Shown here: in pieces, positions 1 through 9,426 of the stretch
How positions within the stretch are numbered: position 1 is the stretch's first letter
Layout: each line of letters starts with the position of its first letter
NCBI RefSeq assembly: GCF_009646115.1
Contig: NZ_CP045720.1
Span: 1,488,001-1,552,000 of the forward strand
DNA length: 64,000 bases
Origin: Pantoea eucalypti
Lineage (GTDB): Bacteria > Pseudomonadota > Gammaproteobacteria > Enterobacterales > Enterobacteriaceae
Reading direction: 5' to 3'
Notes under the pieces: model-generated
What the model was told of the DNA's origin: nothing
Seen by the model: the letters and a program-made list of their open reading frames with translations, nothing else
The model's database searches: none
Program-made: the position numbers and the translations under genes

Positions 1-277
1 TGGAGTTACCATTTATAATACCAATAGTGAATGGCAATCAGTTTCTATTGTTGAAGAAGCAAAGCCTGGTGAGACCTTTTTTTTATCAGTTGAAGTGCCT
101 AATCTTCTTTTTGAAGGTGACTATTTTATCTCTGTAGGTATTGCAAGTAGTAATGCCCAGGGTGAAATAATTCCTCATGACCGTCGCTATGATTCAATTC
201 ATTTACCTGTAGGCCCAGTTGGTACTTTTACGGGTTTGGCCGATTTAAACGCGAGAATAAAACTTGAAAATGGCTAA
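1..277 (+). CDS. C-terminal part of O-antigen ABC transporter ATPase (Wzt-like), truncated by window edge
   Basis: The frame is open from base 2 to the TAA at 275-277. Its 91 codons read as a beta-rich domain ending in a phrase of the type FTGLADLNARIKLENG. This resembles the carbohydrate-binding C-terminal domain of Wzt, the ATPase that with Wzm exports finished O-antigen chains on undecaprenyl diphosphate across the inner membrane. No Walker motifs are visible because the N-terminal ATPase half lies outside the window. The gene overlaps the next one by 8 bases, so they are probably co-transcribed. The DNA is AT-rich, as is usual for O-antigen clusters. The family call is inferred from the tail only; the position next to glycosyltransferases and gnd supports it. 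Confidence 0.6.
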   Translation, partial: GVTIYNTNSEWQSVSIVEEAKPGETFFLSVEVPNLLFEGDYFISVGIASSNAQGEIIPHDRRYDSIHLPVGPVGTFTGLADLNARIKLENG

Positions 278-3200
278 TTTAGAAAATATTTTGTTAAAGG
301 CTGGCTTTCGTAAAAATGAAGAAACTGCGCTCTGGTCTCCTGCTACCATGAGAGACTTCGCTTACAGTGATGGAGACGATTCTGAAAATTACATTTTTGA
401 CACTATACGTAATGCCTCGGATGTGACTGTTGATTCTAAAGAGTTAGGAAAGTTTATTGTTGACTGGCCCTCAACCTATCATCTTAGCTCTGTCCGGGCT
501 AATTTATTACGTCCATTCCAGAGTTGGATGAAAGATAAACGCATTTTGGAAATTGGCTGTGGATGCGGGGCCATTAGTCGGTATCTTGGAGAAAATGCAG
601 CAGAAGTTGTCTCTGTAGAGGGGAGTTATCGTCGTGCAAATATTGCACGTTCTCGTTGCCGGGATCTGGATAATGTCACTGTTATTTGCGCACCCTCAGA
701 TACACTACCAGACTTGGGCAAGTTTGACGCAGTTTTACTCATTGGTGTTCTTGAATATGCCCGTGTTTTTATTGGCGAGAAAGGAGAGCAGCATCTTTTA
801 AAAGCCTGTAAAGAGCGTTTGAAAGATGATGGTAAAATCTTTGTAGCCATTGAAAATAAAATTGGCATCAAATATTTTGCAGGCGCGCGTGAAGACCATG
901 TCAACATACCGATGTTTGGTATTAACAACAGTTATGACAAACAAAGCGTAGTTACCTTCGGAAGAAAAGAATTAATAAGTGAGCTTAATGAAGCTGGTTT
1001 CACTGATACGCTGGAGTATCTTCCTTTACCTGACTATAAATTACCCTGTGCTGTAGTTACTCCACTGGGATGGCAAAATTACTCTAAAGAGTTAAGTCAA
1101 TTAGCTGTTGAAAGCGCCCATAAAGAAAAACAGGTTGTACCTCAATATTTGTTTTCTCTTGAACAGGGTATTAAAAATATCTGGAATAATGAAATTGCGG
1201 CTGATCTATCAAGTTCCTTTTTGATGGTATCAAGTATGAATAAACAAGAGTCTGTTCATAAGAATGTTGCTGCTATCTATTATTCTGATGATAGAAATAC
1301 CGAGAATAAAAAGAACGTTGAATTTATTAAAACAAATGAAGGTTTATCTGTTTCTTCCGGTTCAAGCCAGGATGGTGAAGTGTTATGTGAAGAACTGGAA
1401 AGGTTTATCTACGGACAATCATTATGGTCAGATCTTTTAAGGATTGTTAACCGCCCTGATTGGTTGGTAGAAGAATTAGCCGCATGGGCGAAAGGCTGGC
1501 TTGATCAGCTTCAGCTGAAAGCTTGCGTTTCACTGGATATCGACAAAGATATTTTATTGCCTGATTCTTATCTGGATGCGTTACCATTTAACGTGATTAA
1601 AAAGGATAATGGCGAGTTTGTTTTCTTCGATCAGGAATGGCACGCATCAGAAAGTATAACTTTGGGGTACGTTGCTTATCGCGGTATATATCACTCCTTA
1701 TTGCGAGTAACTTCTGCAGGTAACAGTAAGTTTTGTAATAGTAACAACATAGCCGATTTGACTGTTGCCACATTAAATGTCATTGGTTTCTCTTGTTCTG
1801 CTGCGGACTCAAGAAATTATTTAAGACAGGAAGCTAATTTCCTGGCACAAGTTCAGCATAAAAATGCTGAAGAAATTTATAGTATGCTTAAAGAATTTTC
1901 TTTAAGTATGCGAGCTGAATACTGGCTTGACTCTAATGACTACAATTCACTAAAAGGGCATGCAGAAAATCGTCAGCGTCACTATCTAAGCCGTATTGAA
2001 GATCTTGAAAAATCTCTTCAGGGTGAACATGAGAATAGTGTCAGACTTCAGCATGAGCTAAATCAACTACATGCAATATATGCTCAACAAGGCCATCTTC
2101 TGGATCAGTACCGGCATGACATCGAGAAAATTTTAAACTCTGCAAGCTGGAAAATCTCTGCTCCATTTCGTGTTGCAGGCCGTCGTCTACCTGAAAGATT
2201 TAGGGCGCCGGCAAAAAGAACAATTTTCAAAATGTTTTATCTTGGTCAGAAAGTAAAAGTAAAAACAGGAAGTTTATTAGTGAGAGTTAATGCACCTGAC
2301 AGCAATCTGAAACGAAGCTTACGCGATTTTTTACGGAATCTTTATCTTCAGTTGCCTGAACGATACAAAGATAAAGCTCTTAAATTAGCTATGAAGGTCC
2401 GGCCGAGTTGGTTCAGGCATCATCCAGCCTTTAACCAGGCTCAATATGAGCAGGGAATTATTAACAACAACAAAGATGTTCATCCGACCTTTCTTTCTCG
2501 CCGCAATGATGGCACTTATTCATTTGCTGAACGCCCTGATGAGTATGTCTATATCCCGGCTAAAAAACCAAATTTCTTCGAAGACAAGCTCAATGAACTT
2601 GAAGCACAGCCTCTTTTTTCGATTATTGTTCCTATCTATAACACGCCATTAGATTTGTTAGAATTGATGGTTAAATCGGTTGAGAATCAGTGGTATTCTA
2701 ATTGGGAACTGGTTCTCGCTAATGATTGCAGTCCGGATAAAGAGATCGTACCAGCACTGAACGCCTTCAAAGATCCCCGGATTAAAGTAATCCATATGGA
2801 TAAAAATCAGGGGATCGCAGGAGCAACCAATATTGCTATTGATAATGCAAGTGGTGATTATATAGTCTTCCTGGATCATGATGACGAGTTAACTGAAGAT
2901 TGTTTATTTGAATTTGCTAAATGTATAAATGAAGAAGACCCGGACTTTATTTATAGTGATGAGGACAAGTTCACACCTGAAGGCAACTATTCTCAACCCC
3001 ACTTTAAACCAGACTGGTCTCCGGACACGATGATGGGAACAATGTACACCTGTCATGCTGCGTGTGTTCGATTGAGCGTTGCCCAGAAATTAGGTGGATT
3101 ACGTACGGAATTCAATGGTTGTCAGGATTGGGATTTCATTTTAAGACTCTGTGAACTGACTCAGAAAATTTCCCATATTCCTAAAGTTCTTTATCACTGG

Positions 3201-4196
3201 CGTATTATCCCAGCTTCTGTTGCTTCTGATATTACTGCTAAGCCCTATGTCCTGGCTGCCTCAAAGGCTGTACGTGAAGATGCCCTTAAACGTCGTGGTA
3301 TTGATGGAATCGTTGAAGAGTTACCTGGCTATCACGGGTATTTCCGCGTTAACTATAATCTTCGCGCTGAAACCCTGGTATCAATTATTATTCCGACACG
3401 TGATAACCATGATGTACTTTCTCGCTGTATCAGCTCAATCACAGATAAGACTGCATGGAAACATTATGAAATTGTGATTGTCGATAACGGCTCTCAAAAG
3501 AGAGAAACGCTTGATTATCTTGATAAAGTCGCTCTTAATGACAATATCTCAGTCATCAGGCACGACAAACCATTCAACTTTTCAGAACTTAATAATGTTG
3601 GGGTTGGGCATGCGAAGGGGAGTCTGTTACTTTTCCTCAATGATGACACTGAAGTGCTGCAGGAAGATTGGCTTCAACGATTAGGCGGTTATGCTCAGCA
3701 GAAACATGTTGGTGCAGTTGGTGCTAAACTTGTTTATGCTGATGGACATACTATCCAGCATACAGGCGTTCTTAATTTGCAGACCGGGCCAGTTCATGCT
3801 TACATTGGCCACGATAAAAACAATCCTGGGTACTTTTTACGCAATCAGATTGAGTATAACTGGCTTGCTGTCACCGGTGCATGTTTGATGATAGATCGTC
3901 AAAAATATGAATCAATCAACGGTTTTGATGAGTCTTTCCCGATTGCTTATAATGATGTCGATATTTGTATGCGTCTTGTTGAAAAAGGCTATTACAATGT
4001 TATGTGTCAGGCTGTAACATTGATTCATCATGAATCAGTGTCTCGAGGACTTGACCACATGGATGAGGTAAAAGTTAAGCGTCTACAAAATGAATTAGGT
4101 CGCCTTAATAGCAAGCATCCTCAATACTATCAGCATGACCCATTCTATAATGTGAATTTTGCTTTCAATGGACATAATTTCGAGATTATGAAATGA
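270..4196 (+). CDS. Multidomain O-antigen enzyme: SAM methyltransferase + two GT2 glycosyltransferase domains
   Basis: About 1,308 residues. An N-terminal class I methyltransferase carries the SAM motif LEIGCGCG near residue 95. A long middle region contains a charged coiled coil (about 565-620). Two GT2 domains follow: the first begins SIIVPIYNT near 783 with the acidic motif FLDHDDE near 870; the second begins SIIIPTRDN near 1039 with FLNDDTE near 1125. Such proteins build and may cap O-antigen chains on the inner-membrane face. The ATG at 270 is preferred to an in-frame TTG at 264; both overlap the Wzt tail. The stop overlaps the next start by 4 bases. Fused methyltransferase, coiled coil and GT domains recall chain-terminating or chain-extending enzymes of ABC-type O-antigens (inference). 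Sugar and linkage cannot be read from sequence. Confidence 0.8.
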   Translation: MANLENILLKAGFRKNEETALWSPATMRDFAYSDGDDSENYIFDTIRNASDVTVDSKELGKFIVDWPSTYHLSSVRANLLRPFQSWMKDKRILEIGCGCGAISRYLGENAAEVVSVEGSYRRANIARSRCRDLDNVTVICAPSDTLPDLGKFDAVLLIGVLEYARVFIGEKGEQHLLKACKERLKDDGKIFVAIENKIGIKYFAGAREDHVNIPMFGINNSYDKQSVVTFGRKELISELNEAGFTDTLEYLPLPDYKLPCAVVTPLGWQNYSKELSQLAVESAHKEKQVVPQYLFSLEQGIKNIWNNEIAADLSSSFLMVSSMNKQESVHKNVAAIYYSDDRNTENKKNVEFIKTNEGLSVSSGSSQDGEVLCEELERFIYGQSLWSDLLRIVNRPDWLVEELAAWAKGWLDQLQLKACVSLDIDKDILLPDSYLDALPFNVIKKDNGEFVFFDQEWHASESITLGYVAYRGIYHSLLRVTSAGNSKFCNSNNIADLTVATLNVIGFSCSAADSRNYLRQEANFLAQVQHKNAEEIYSMLKEFSLSMRAEYWLDSNDYNSLKGHAENRQRHYLSRIEDLEKSLQGEHENSVRLQHELNQLHAIYAQQGHLLDQYRHDIEKILNSASWKISAPFRVAGRRLPERFRAPAKRTIFKMFYLGQKVKVKTGSLLVRVNAPDSNLKRSLRDFLRNLYLQLPERYKDKALKLAMKVRPSWFRHHPAFNQAQYEQGIINNNKDVHPTFLSRRNDGTYSFAERPDEYVYIPAKKPNFFEDKLNELEAQPLFSIIVPIYNTPLDLLELMVKSVENQWYSNWELVLANDCSPDKEIVPALNAFKDPRIKVIHMDKNQGIAGATNIAIDNASGDYIVFLDHDDELTEDCLFEFAKCINEEDPDFIYSDEDKFTPEGNYSQPHFKPDWSPDTMMGTMYTCHAACVRLSVAQKLGGLRTEFNGCQDWDFILRLCELTQKISHIPKVLYHWRIIPASVASDITAKPYVLAASKAVREDALKRRGIDGIVEELPGYHGYFRVNYNLRAETLVSIIIPTRDNHDVLSRCISSITDKTAWKHYEIVIVDNGSQKRETLDYLDKVALNDNISVIRHDKPFNFSELNNVGVGHAKGSLLLFLNDDTEVLQEDWLQRLGGYAQQKHVGAVGAKLVYADGHTIQHTGVLNLQTGPVHAYIGHDKNNPGYFLRNQIEYNWLAVTGACLMIDRQKYESINGFDESFPIAYNDVDICMRLVEKGYYNVMCQAVTLIHHESVSRGLDHMDEVKVKRLQNELGRLNSKHPQYYQHDPFYNVNFAFNGHNFEIMK

Positions 4197-6028
4197 TTAT
4201 TTACGATAACACTGTTAATCCTGCTTATACGAAAGAAGAGATGGATCTGATTTCACTTCGTCATTTAGCTAAAGACGCCAGAGTTATCTCCTTTGATTTT
4301 TTCGATACCCTCTTTGTTCGACCTCTGGATGATCCGGAAGACGCCTTTGATCTTCTGGCAAATAAGTTTCTAATTCCTGACTTCAGACAATTACGCCGTA
4401 AAGCACAAAAGGATGCTTTTGTGCAGATGGTCAAAGAAGGCCGGAAAGAAATAACATTAAGAAATATTTATAACAATTTCCATGATAGCCGGGCAGATAG
4501 TGAAAGCATCATGGAAGCTGAATATCAGCTTGAATTAGCACTTGTTGAACCTAATCCATTTTTTAAGGATTTCTTCAATGAACTGATTGCTGCTGGTAAA
4601 ACAGTGGTTATTACTTCTGACATGTATCTTGATGAAGGTTTCTTTCGGGAAGCATTGAGTAAATACAATATGGCTGAAGTCCCTCTGTTCATTTCGGCCG
4701 ATCGTAATGCAACCAAGCGCGATACCGGAGAAATATTCGACTTTTTGATTGCTGAATGCGAAGTTGAACCTCATGAGGTTTTACATATCGGTGACAATGA
4801 GTTAGCTGATTATATTAAGCCACGTGAAAAAAATATCCGTGCGTGGCACTACGAGCCAATTCATCTGGCGAATAAAGGAAAGAAACAGTCCCTGGCTTCC
4901 TCCTTGATTAACGGAATGCTCCGGACCTTGCAGTCTGAAAATATTAATGCAGACTCTTTTCAGAAATTAGGCTACAAGTATCAGGCGCCTGCAACATGGG
5001 GATTTCTGGAGTGGATTCGTAAGCAAAGCATTGCCGATAGCATTGACAAATTATTATTTGTTTCGCGTGATGGTTATTCACTCGAAAGGATAGCTTCGCA
5101 TCATTTTCAGGGTAAGTTGCCAGAGTTTTCCTATTTTATGGGATCCCGTATTGCCTTTAACCTGGCTTTAATGGATGAAGCTAATTTTAATGAGAATCTC
5201 AGTTTTCTGATGTCAGGATCTGATGGTTTATCACCTGGTGAATTACTGGAGCGTATTGGTGTAGAGCCTCCAGCAGATGAAGTAATGTTGTCTGTAGGTA
5301 TTGCTCCTGACATGATCATAGCGCCAGATAACTATGACTTAGTGCATAAGTTCCTTATTGCATTACGTGCAGAGATTCTCAAAGTATGCCAGCGTAATCG
5401 ACGTGGACTATTTATGTATCTTCATTCTTTAGGTATTAATGAGGGGGATACGGTAGCTATGGTTGATGTTGGCTGGAGTGGAACCACGCAAGAAGCATTC
5501 ATTCATACTGTAAAAAAATTTATGAACATAAATGTTATTGGCTACTATTTCTGCATTGCCAATACGTATGAAAGAAAACGACGTTCGCCGCATCAGATCA
5601 TGAAAGCTTTCATTAACAATGACTCTACCAGTCCAGCTTTAGTGGATAAGATTTATGAAAACCGGGTAGCAATTGAGTTGTTTTTCTCTGCACCACATAA
5701 TACGGTTATAGGTTATAAGCCTATTAAAAATACAGTACTTCCTGTAACGGATCCCGGACGTATAAAGTCTAAGGACCATAATTTAATCAATGCGCAACTA
5801 ACTGAAGGTGTCGATAGGTTTAGTGAGGATTTCCTGCATATGATAGGGAGATTGCAGGTCAAACTGACCCCTATGCAGCTTGCTCAGCCCTTAATTTCGT
5901 TGACGACTAATGATGACTGGCGCAAAAATAAATTATTTATGCAGATAGAAAACTTTGATTCATGGGGCAGTACACGTAACAAAGTTATCAAGTTTCAGGA
6001 TTATTTTCAGAACACCTCTCAATGCTGA
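4193..6028 (+). CDS. HAD-superfamily hydrolase-like protein of polysaccharide clusters
   Basis: 611 residues. A HAD motif I, DFFDT, lies at residues 35-39. A motif II-like VVITSD follows near 140, and HIGDNELADY near 197 fits the acidic motif IV. These place a phosphatase-like fold in roughly the first 230 residues. The remaining 380 residues form a second region that I do not recognise. Large proteins of this type recur in O-antigen and capsule clusters; their reaction is not settled. The start overlaps the preceding gene by 4 bases and the end overlaps the next by 7, so translation is coupled. Role is inferred only from location: tailoring or control of chain synthesis in the cytoplasm. Confidence 0.65.
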   Translation: MIIYDNTVNPAYTKEEMDLISLRHLAKDARVISFDFFDTLFVRPLDDPEDAFDLLANKFLIPDFRQLRRKAQKDAFVQMVKEGRKEITLRNIYNNFHDSRADSESIMEAEYQLELALVEPNPFFKDFFNELIAAGKTVVITSDMYLDEGFFREALSKYNMAEVPLFISADRNATKRDTGEIFDFLIAECEVEPHEVLHIGDNELADYIKPREKNIRAWHYEPIHLANKGKKQSLASSLINGMLRTLQSENINADSFQKLGYKYQAPATWGFLEWIRKQSIADSIDKLLFVSRDGYSLERIASHHFQGKLPEFSYFMGSRIAFNLALMDEANFNENLSFLMSGSDGLSPGELLERIGVEPPADEVMLSVGIAPDMIIAPDNYDLVHKFLIALRAEILKVCQRNRRGLFMYLHSLGINEGDTVAMVDVGWSGTTQEAFIHTVKKFMNINVIGYYFCIANTYERKRRSPHQIMKAFINNDSTSPALVDKIYENRVAIELFFSAPHNTVIGYKPIKNTVLPVTDPGRIKSKDHNLINAQLTEGVDRFSEDFLHMIGRLQVKLTPMQLAQPLISLTTNDDWRKNKLFMQIENFDSWGSTRNKVIKFQDYFQNTSQC

Positions 6029-6954
6029 ATAAGCCGCTAAAGGGACATGTTGCTATTCTGATGGGCACCTACAATGGTGCCCCATACATAGAAAAGCAAC
6101 TTAATTCAATTAAACACCAGAAATGGAAAAACTGGTCTTTATGGGTTTCAGACGATGGCTCCAGTGATGATACGCGTTCAATTATAGAAAGTTCTTTTTC
6201 AAAAAATCAGAATGATTGCACTTTATTGCAAGGGCCAGAACAAGGTTTTTGCGAAAATTTTAAATCTATGATCGGCAACGAAAACATTATTTCGGATTAT
6301 TATGCGTTTGCTGACCAGGATGATATATGGCTTCCTGATAAACTGTCACTTGCAGTGAGTTACCTTAGTTCATTTTCTAAAGAGACGCCGGTAATATATT
6401 GTTCACGAACTCAGTTAATTGATAAGGATGATAATGTTATTGGTTACTCATCTCTCAACCATAAAAAACCTGGGTTTTCTAATGCACTAATACAAAATAT
6501 CGCAAGCGGCAATACTATGGTTTTCAATCATGCCGCACGTCAACTTTTTCATAAAACGCTCTCATTTCCGATGATTGCACATGATTGGGCTCTATATCTG
6601 ATAGTTACTGCATGTGGTGGTTCTGTTTTCTATGACCCATTGCCCACGGTACTATACAGGCAACATACAGCTAATTTAATCGGAAATGGAATGAAATTGA
6701 GTACACGATTTGGCAATCTCTTTGATGCCTATCGTGGTCGTAACAGGCGCTGGAATGATCTTCATTTCCAAATTTTAGACTTTCTTTACCTCCACATGAC
6801 GTTCGAAAATCGTGCCAGGTATAATGCTTTTCGGCAGATACGAAACAGTAATATTTTCAGTCGCTTGAAATTATACAAAGCCTCGAAAGTTTATCATCAG
6901 AACCGAGTGGGTCAGATAACGAACTTTTCATACGTTCTATTTAACAAGTTTTAA
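6022..6954 (+). CDS. GT2 family glycosyltransferase (O-antigen cluster)
   Basis: 310 residues with an N-terminal GT-A fold. The nucleotide-sugar start is ILMGTYNGAPYIEKQL near residue 12, then SDDGSSDDT, and a metal-binding acidic run ADQDDIW near residue 97. No membrane span is evident, so it should act at the cytoplasmic face on a lipid-linked acceptor. The layout resembles rhamnosyl- and other GT2 transferases of O-antigen loci, but the donor sugar cannot be assigned. The ATG overlaps the upstream stop by 7 bases, which marks it as part of the same operon. AT-rich like its neighbours. Confidence 0.8.
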   Translation: MLNKPLKGHVAILMGTYNGAPYIEKQLNSIKHQKWKNWSLWVSDDGSSDDTRSIIESSFSKNQNDCTLLQGPEQGFCENFKSMIGNENIISDYYAFADQDDIWLPDKLSLAVSYLSSFSKETPVIYCSRTQLIDKDDNVIGYSSLNHKKPGFSNALIQNIASGNTMVFNHAARQLFHKTLSFPMIAHDWALYLIVTACGGSVFYDPLPTVLYRQHTANLIGNGMKLSTRFGNLFDAYRGRNRRWNDLHFQILDFLYLHMTFENRARYNAFRQIRNSNIFSRLKLYKASKVYHQNRVGQITNFSYVLFNKF

Positions 6955-6967
6955 ATTTGGTAATCTC

Positions 6968-7783
6968 GTGAAAATAATCGCATCGCTTGTACTCTATCGT
7001 CATGCTTATAAGGATATTTCACGCACATTGGATTCATTGTTATCTGAAGAAAGTATTGATAAAGTCTGTATCGTTGATAACGGTGGGCATTGCGACTGGC
7101 TAAACGATTACAAACATTCTAAGGTTTCCGTTTTGTTGCTTCAGGATAATAAGGGTTTTGGTGCGGGCCATAATAAAGCTTTTGAAAAATACCGAGCCGA
7201 ATCGGAATATTTTCTTATTTGCAATCCCGATATCACATTTAATTCTGGCGAGGTTGATGCTCTTTTTAATTTTGCTACAAAAAATCATCTTGCATTAACT
7301 ATACCTAAAGTCATTTATCCTGACGGAAGTCTTCAATATAGTTGTAAACTTCTGCCTACGCCCTATCAGTTATTTATGCGGCGTTTTTTCTCACCACATG
7401 TTATCGATTCAAATCGTGAATATGAACTTCACGATGCTGATTATCAACGCCCATTTTATGCCCCATCTTTTTCAGGGTGTTTTATGCTGATTAGTCAGCA
7501 GGCTCTCATCCAGACCGGTGGCTTTGATGAACGCTTCTTTCTTTATCTTGAAGATGTAGATTTATCCAGACGGGTTTCAGGTTTAGGCCTGAATGTCCAG
7601 TACTGTCCTGATTCAATGGTTGTTCATGAATCGCAAAGACGTTCATATCAGGATTTTAAGTTTCTTATTTTTCACATCGTCTCAGCAGTTCGCTATTTTA
7701 ATAAATGGGGCTGGCTTATTGATCCGGAGAGAGACAGATTAAACGCTTTGTGCCTTTCCCAGTTGAACTGTAAGAATTCGTGA
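6968..7783 (+). CDS. GT2 glycosyltransferase, rhamnosyltransferase (WbbL)-like
   Basis: 271 residues from a GTG start at 6968. Seen: an N-terminal IVDNGG block near residue 37, an NPDI motif near 80, a GCFMLI segment, and the EDVDLSRR block typical of WbbL/RfbN-type rhamnosyltransferases. The family usually transfers rhamnose or a related deoxysugar to the growing lipid-linked O-unit in the cytoplasm. It is the last gene of the glycan operon; 13 bases separate it from the preceding stop, and about 200 bases with a separate promoter precede gnd. Rhamnose specificity is an inference from family resemblance; no rhamnose-synthesis (rml) genes are in view. Confidence 0.75.
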   Translation: MKIIASLVLYRHAYKDISRTLDSLLSEESIDKVCIVDNGGHCDWLNDYKHSKVSVLLLQDNKGFGAGHNKAFEKYRAESEYFLICNPDITFNSGEVDALFNFATKNHLALTIPKVIYPDGSLQYSCKLLPTPYQLFMRRFFSPHVIDSNREYELHDADYQRPFYAPSFSGCFMLISQQALIQTGGFDERFFLYLEDVDLSRRVSGLGLNVQYCPDSMVVHESQRRSYQDFKFLIFHIVSAVRYFNKWGWLIDPERDRLNALCLSQLNCKNS

Positions 7784-7864
7784 TTAAAGACTTTTCAGAA
7801 TTTACGTATTAGTGTAACTCTTCTTATAACTAATTCTATTGATCTAAACGCAGTCATGTTACTG

Positions 7865-7893
7865 ATAACATTGTTTATGAAATGATGTATAAT
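7865..7893 (+). promoter_or_regulatory. Candidate sigma70 promoter of gnd
   Basis: A perfect -10 TATAAT at 7888-7893 lies 17 bases after ATAACA (7865-7870), a 4/6 match to the -35 consensus. The start would fall about 80 bases before the gnd ATG, leaving room for an untranslated leader. A strong separate gnd promoter is known in enterics; this particular one is inferred. Confidence 0.5.
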
Positions 7894-7979
7894 AGATGTT
7901 ACGTTTATATTGACTGAGTTTGTCATTCGCTATTGGGATAGAGCTGAACGGCTCTGTATATATAGATCAGGAGTAAATA

Positions 7980-9389
7980 ATGTCCAAGCAACAGATCGGC
8001 GTTGTAGGTATGGCAGTGATGGGCCGCAACCTGGCTCTTAACATTGAGAGCCGCGGTTACACTGTTTCTATCTTCAACCGTTCACGCGAAAAGACTGATG
8101 AAGTCATCGCTGAGAACCAGGGCAAGAAGCTTGCTCCTTTTTACACCGTTGAAGAGTTTGTCGAATCGCTGGAAAAACCTCGTCGTATCCTGCTGATGGT
8201 TCAGGCAGGTGAAGCGACTGATAAGACTATCGCCTCACTGACTCCACACCTGGATAAAGGTGACATCCTGATCGATGGCGGTAACACTTTCTATAAAGAC
8301 ACCATCCGTCGTAACAAAGAGCTTTCTGATCAGGGCTTCAACTTCATCGGTACCGGCGTTTCCGGCGGTGAAGAGGGCGCACTGAAAGGCCCATCAATCA
8401 TGCCTGGCGGTCAGAAAGAAGCGTACGAGCTGGTTGCGCCGATTCTGGATAAGATCGCGGCACGTGCGGAAGATGGCGAAGCCTGTGTGGCTTACATCGG
8501 TCCGGACGGCGCGGGTCACTATGTGAAGATGGTTCACAACGGCATCGAGTATGGCGACATGCAGCTGATCGCTGAAGCTTATGCTCTGCTGAAAGGCGCT
8601 CTGGGCCTGAACAACGAAGAGCTGGCTCAAACCTTCACCGAGTGGAATAACGGCGAGCTGAGCAGCTACCTGATCGACATCACCAAAGATATCTTCACCA
8701 AGAAAGACGAAGAAGGTAAATATCTGGTTGATGTGATTCTGGATGAAGCAGCAAACAAAGGTACCGGTAAATGGACCAGCCAGAGCTCACTGGATCTTGG
8801 CGAGCCTCTGTCACTGATCACCGAGTCTGTTTTTGCCCGTTACCTCTCGTCACTGAAAACGCAGCGCGTTGCGGCCTCTAAAGTACTGAGCGGTCCACAA
8901 GCTAAAGCGTTTACTGGTGACAAAGCAGAGTTCATCGAGAAAGTTCGTCGTGCATTGTACCTGGGTAAAATTGTCTCTTATGCGCAGGGCTTCTCACAGC
9001 TGCGTGCTGCGTCAGAAGAGAACAACTGGGATCTGCATTACGGTGAAATCGCTAAGATCTTCCGCGCGGGTTGCATCATCCGTGCTCAGTTCCTGCAGAA
9101 AATCACTGATGCTTATGAAGCAGATGCAGGCATCGCTAACCTGTTGCTGGCGCCATACTTCAAAGATATCGCGGATCAGTATCAGCAGGCGCTGCGTGAT
9201 GTGGTTTCTTACGCGATTCAGAACGGCATCCCGACGCCAACCTTCTCTGCGGCGATTGCTTACTACGACAGCTACCGTTCAGAAGTGCTGCCTGCCAACC
9301 TGATTCAGGCGCAGCGTGACTACTTTGGTGCGCATACCTATAAGCGCATTGACAAAGATGGTGTGTTCCACACCGAGTGGTTAGATTAA
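7980..9389 (+). CDS. gnd: 6-phosphogluconate dehydrogenase, decarboxylating
   Basis: 469 residues, the usual bacterial length. Catalyses oxidative decarboxylation of 6-phosphogluconate to ribulose 5-phosphate with NADP+, in the cytosolic pentose phosphate pathway. Seen: the N-terminal nucleotide-binding loop [11 protein letters not shown], and [13 protein letters not shown] near residue 183, which carries the catalytic lysine. A GGAG ribosome site lies a few bases before the ATG. Codon use is GC-richer than in the preceding glycan genes, so the composition boundary of the O-antigen locus falls between 7783 and 7980. In enteric bacteria gnd flanks the O-antigen locus and neighbours his, as here. 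Confidence 0.98.
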   Translation: MSKQQIGVVGMAVMGRNLALNIESRGYTVSIFNRSREKTDEVIAENQGKKLAPFYTVEEFVESLEKPRRILLMVQAGEATDKTIASLTPHLDKGDILIDGGNTFYKDTIRRNKELSDQGFNFIGTGVSGGEEGALKGPSIMPGGQKEAYELVAPILDKIAARAEDGEACVAYIGPDGAGHYVKMVHNGIEYGDMQLIAEAYALLKGALGLNNEELAQTFTEWNNGELSSYLIDITKDIFTKKDEEGKYLVDVILDEAANKGTGKWTSQSSLDLGEPLSLITESVFARYLSSLKTQRVAASKVLSGPQAKAFTGDKAEFIEKVRRALYLGKIVSYAQGFSQLRAASEENNWDLHYGEIAKIFRAGCIIRAQFLQKITDAYEADAGIANLLLAPYFKDIADQYQQALRDVVSYAIQNGIPTPTFSAAIAYYDSYRSEVLPANLIQAQRDYFGAHTYKRIDKDGVFHTEWLD

Positions 9390-9398
9390 TCACTAAAA

Positions 9399-9426
9399 AG
9401 GGCTTCCCTCGGGAAGCCCTTTTTTT
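9399..9426 (+). terminator. Rho-independent terminator after gnd
   Basis: A ten-base-pair stem (9399-9408 with 9411-9420) is followed by a run of T to 9426. The A-rich left flank could also let it serve the convergent minus-strand gene ending at 9425. Confidence 0.9.
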
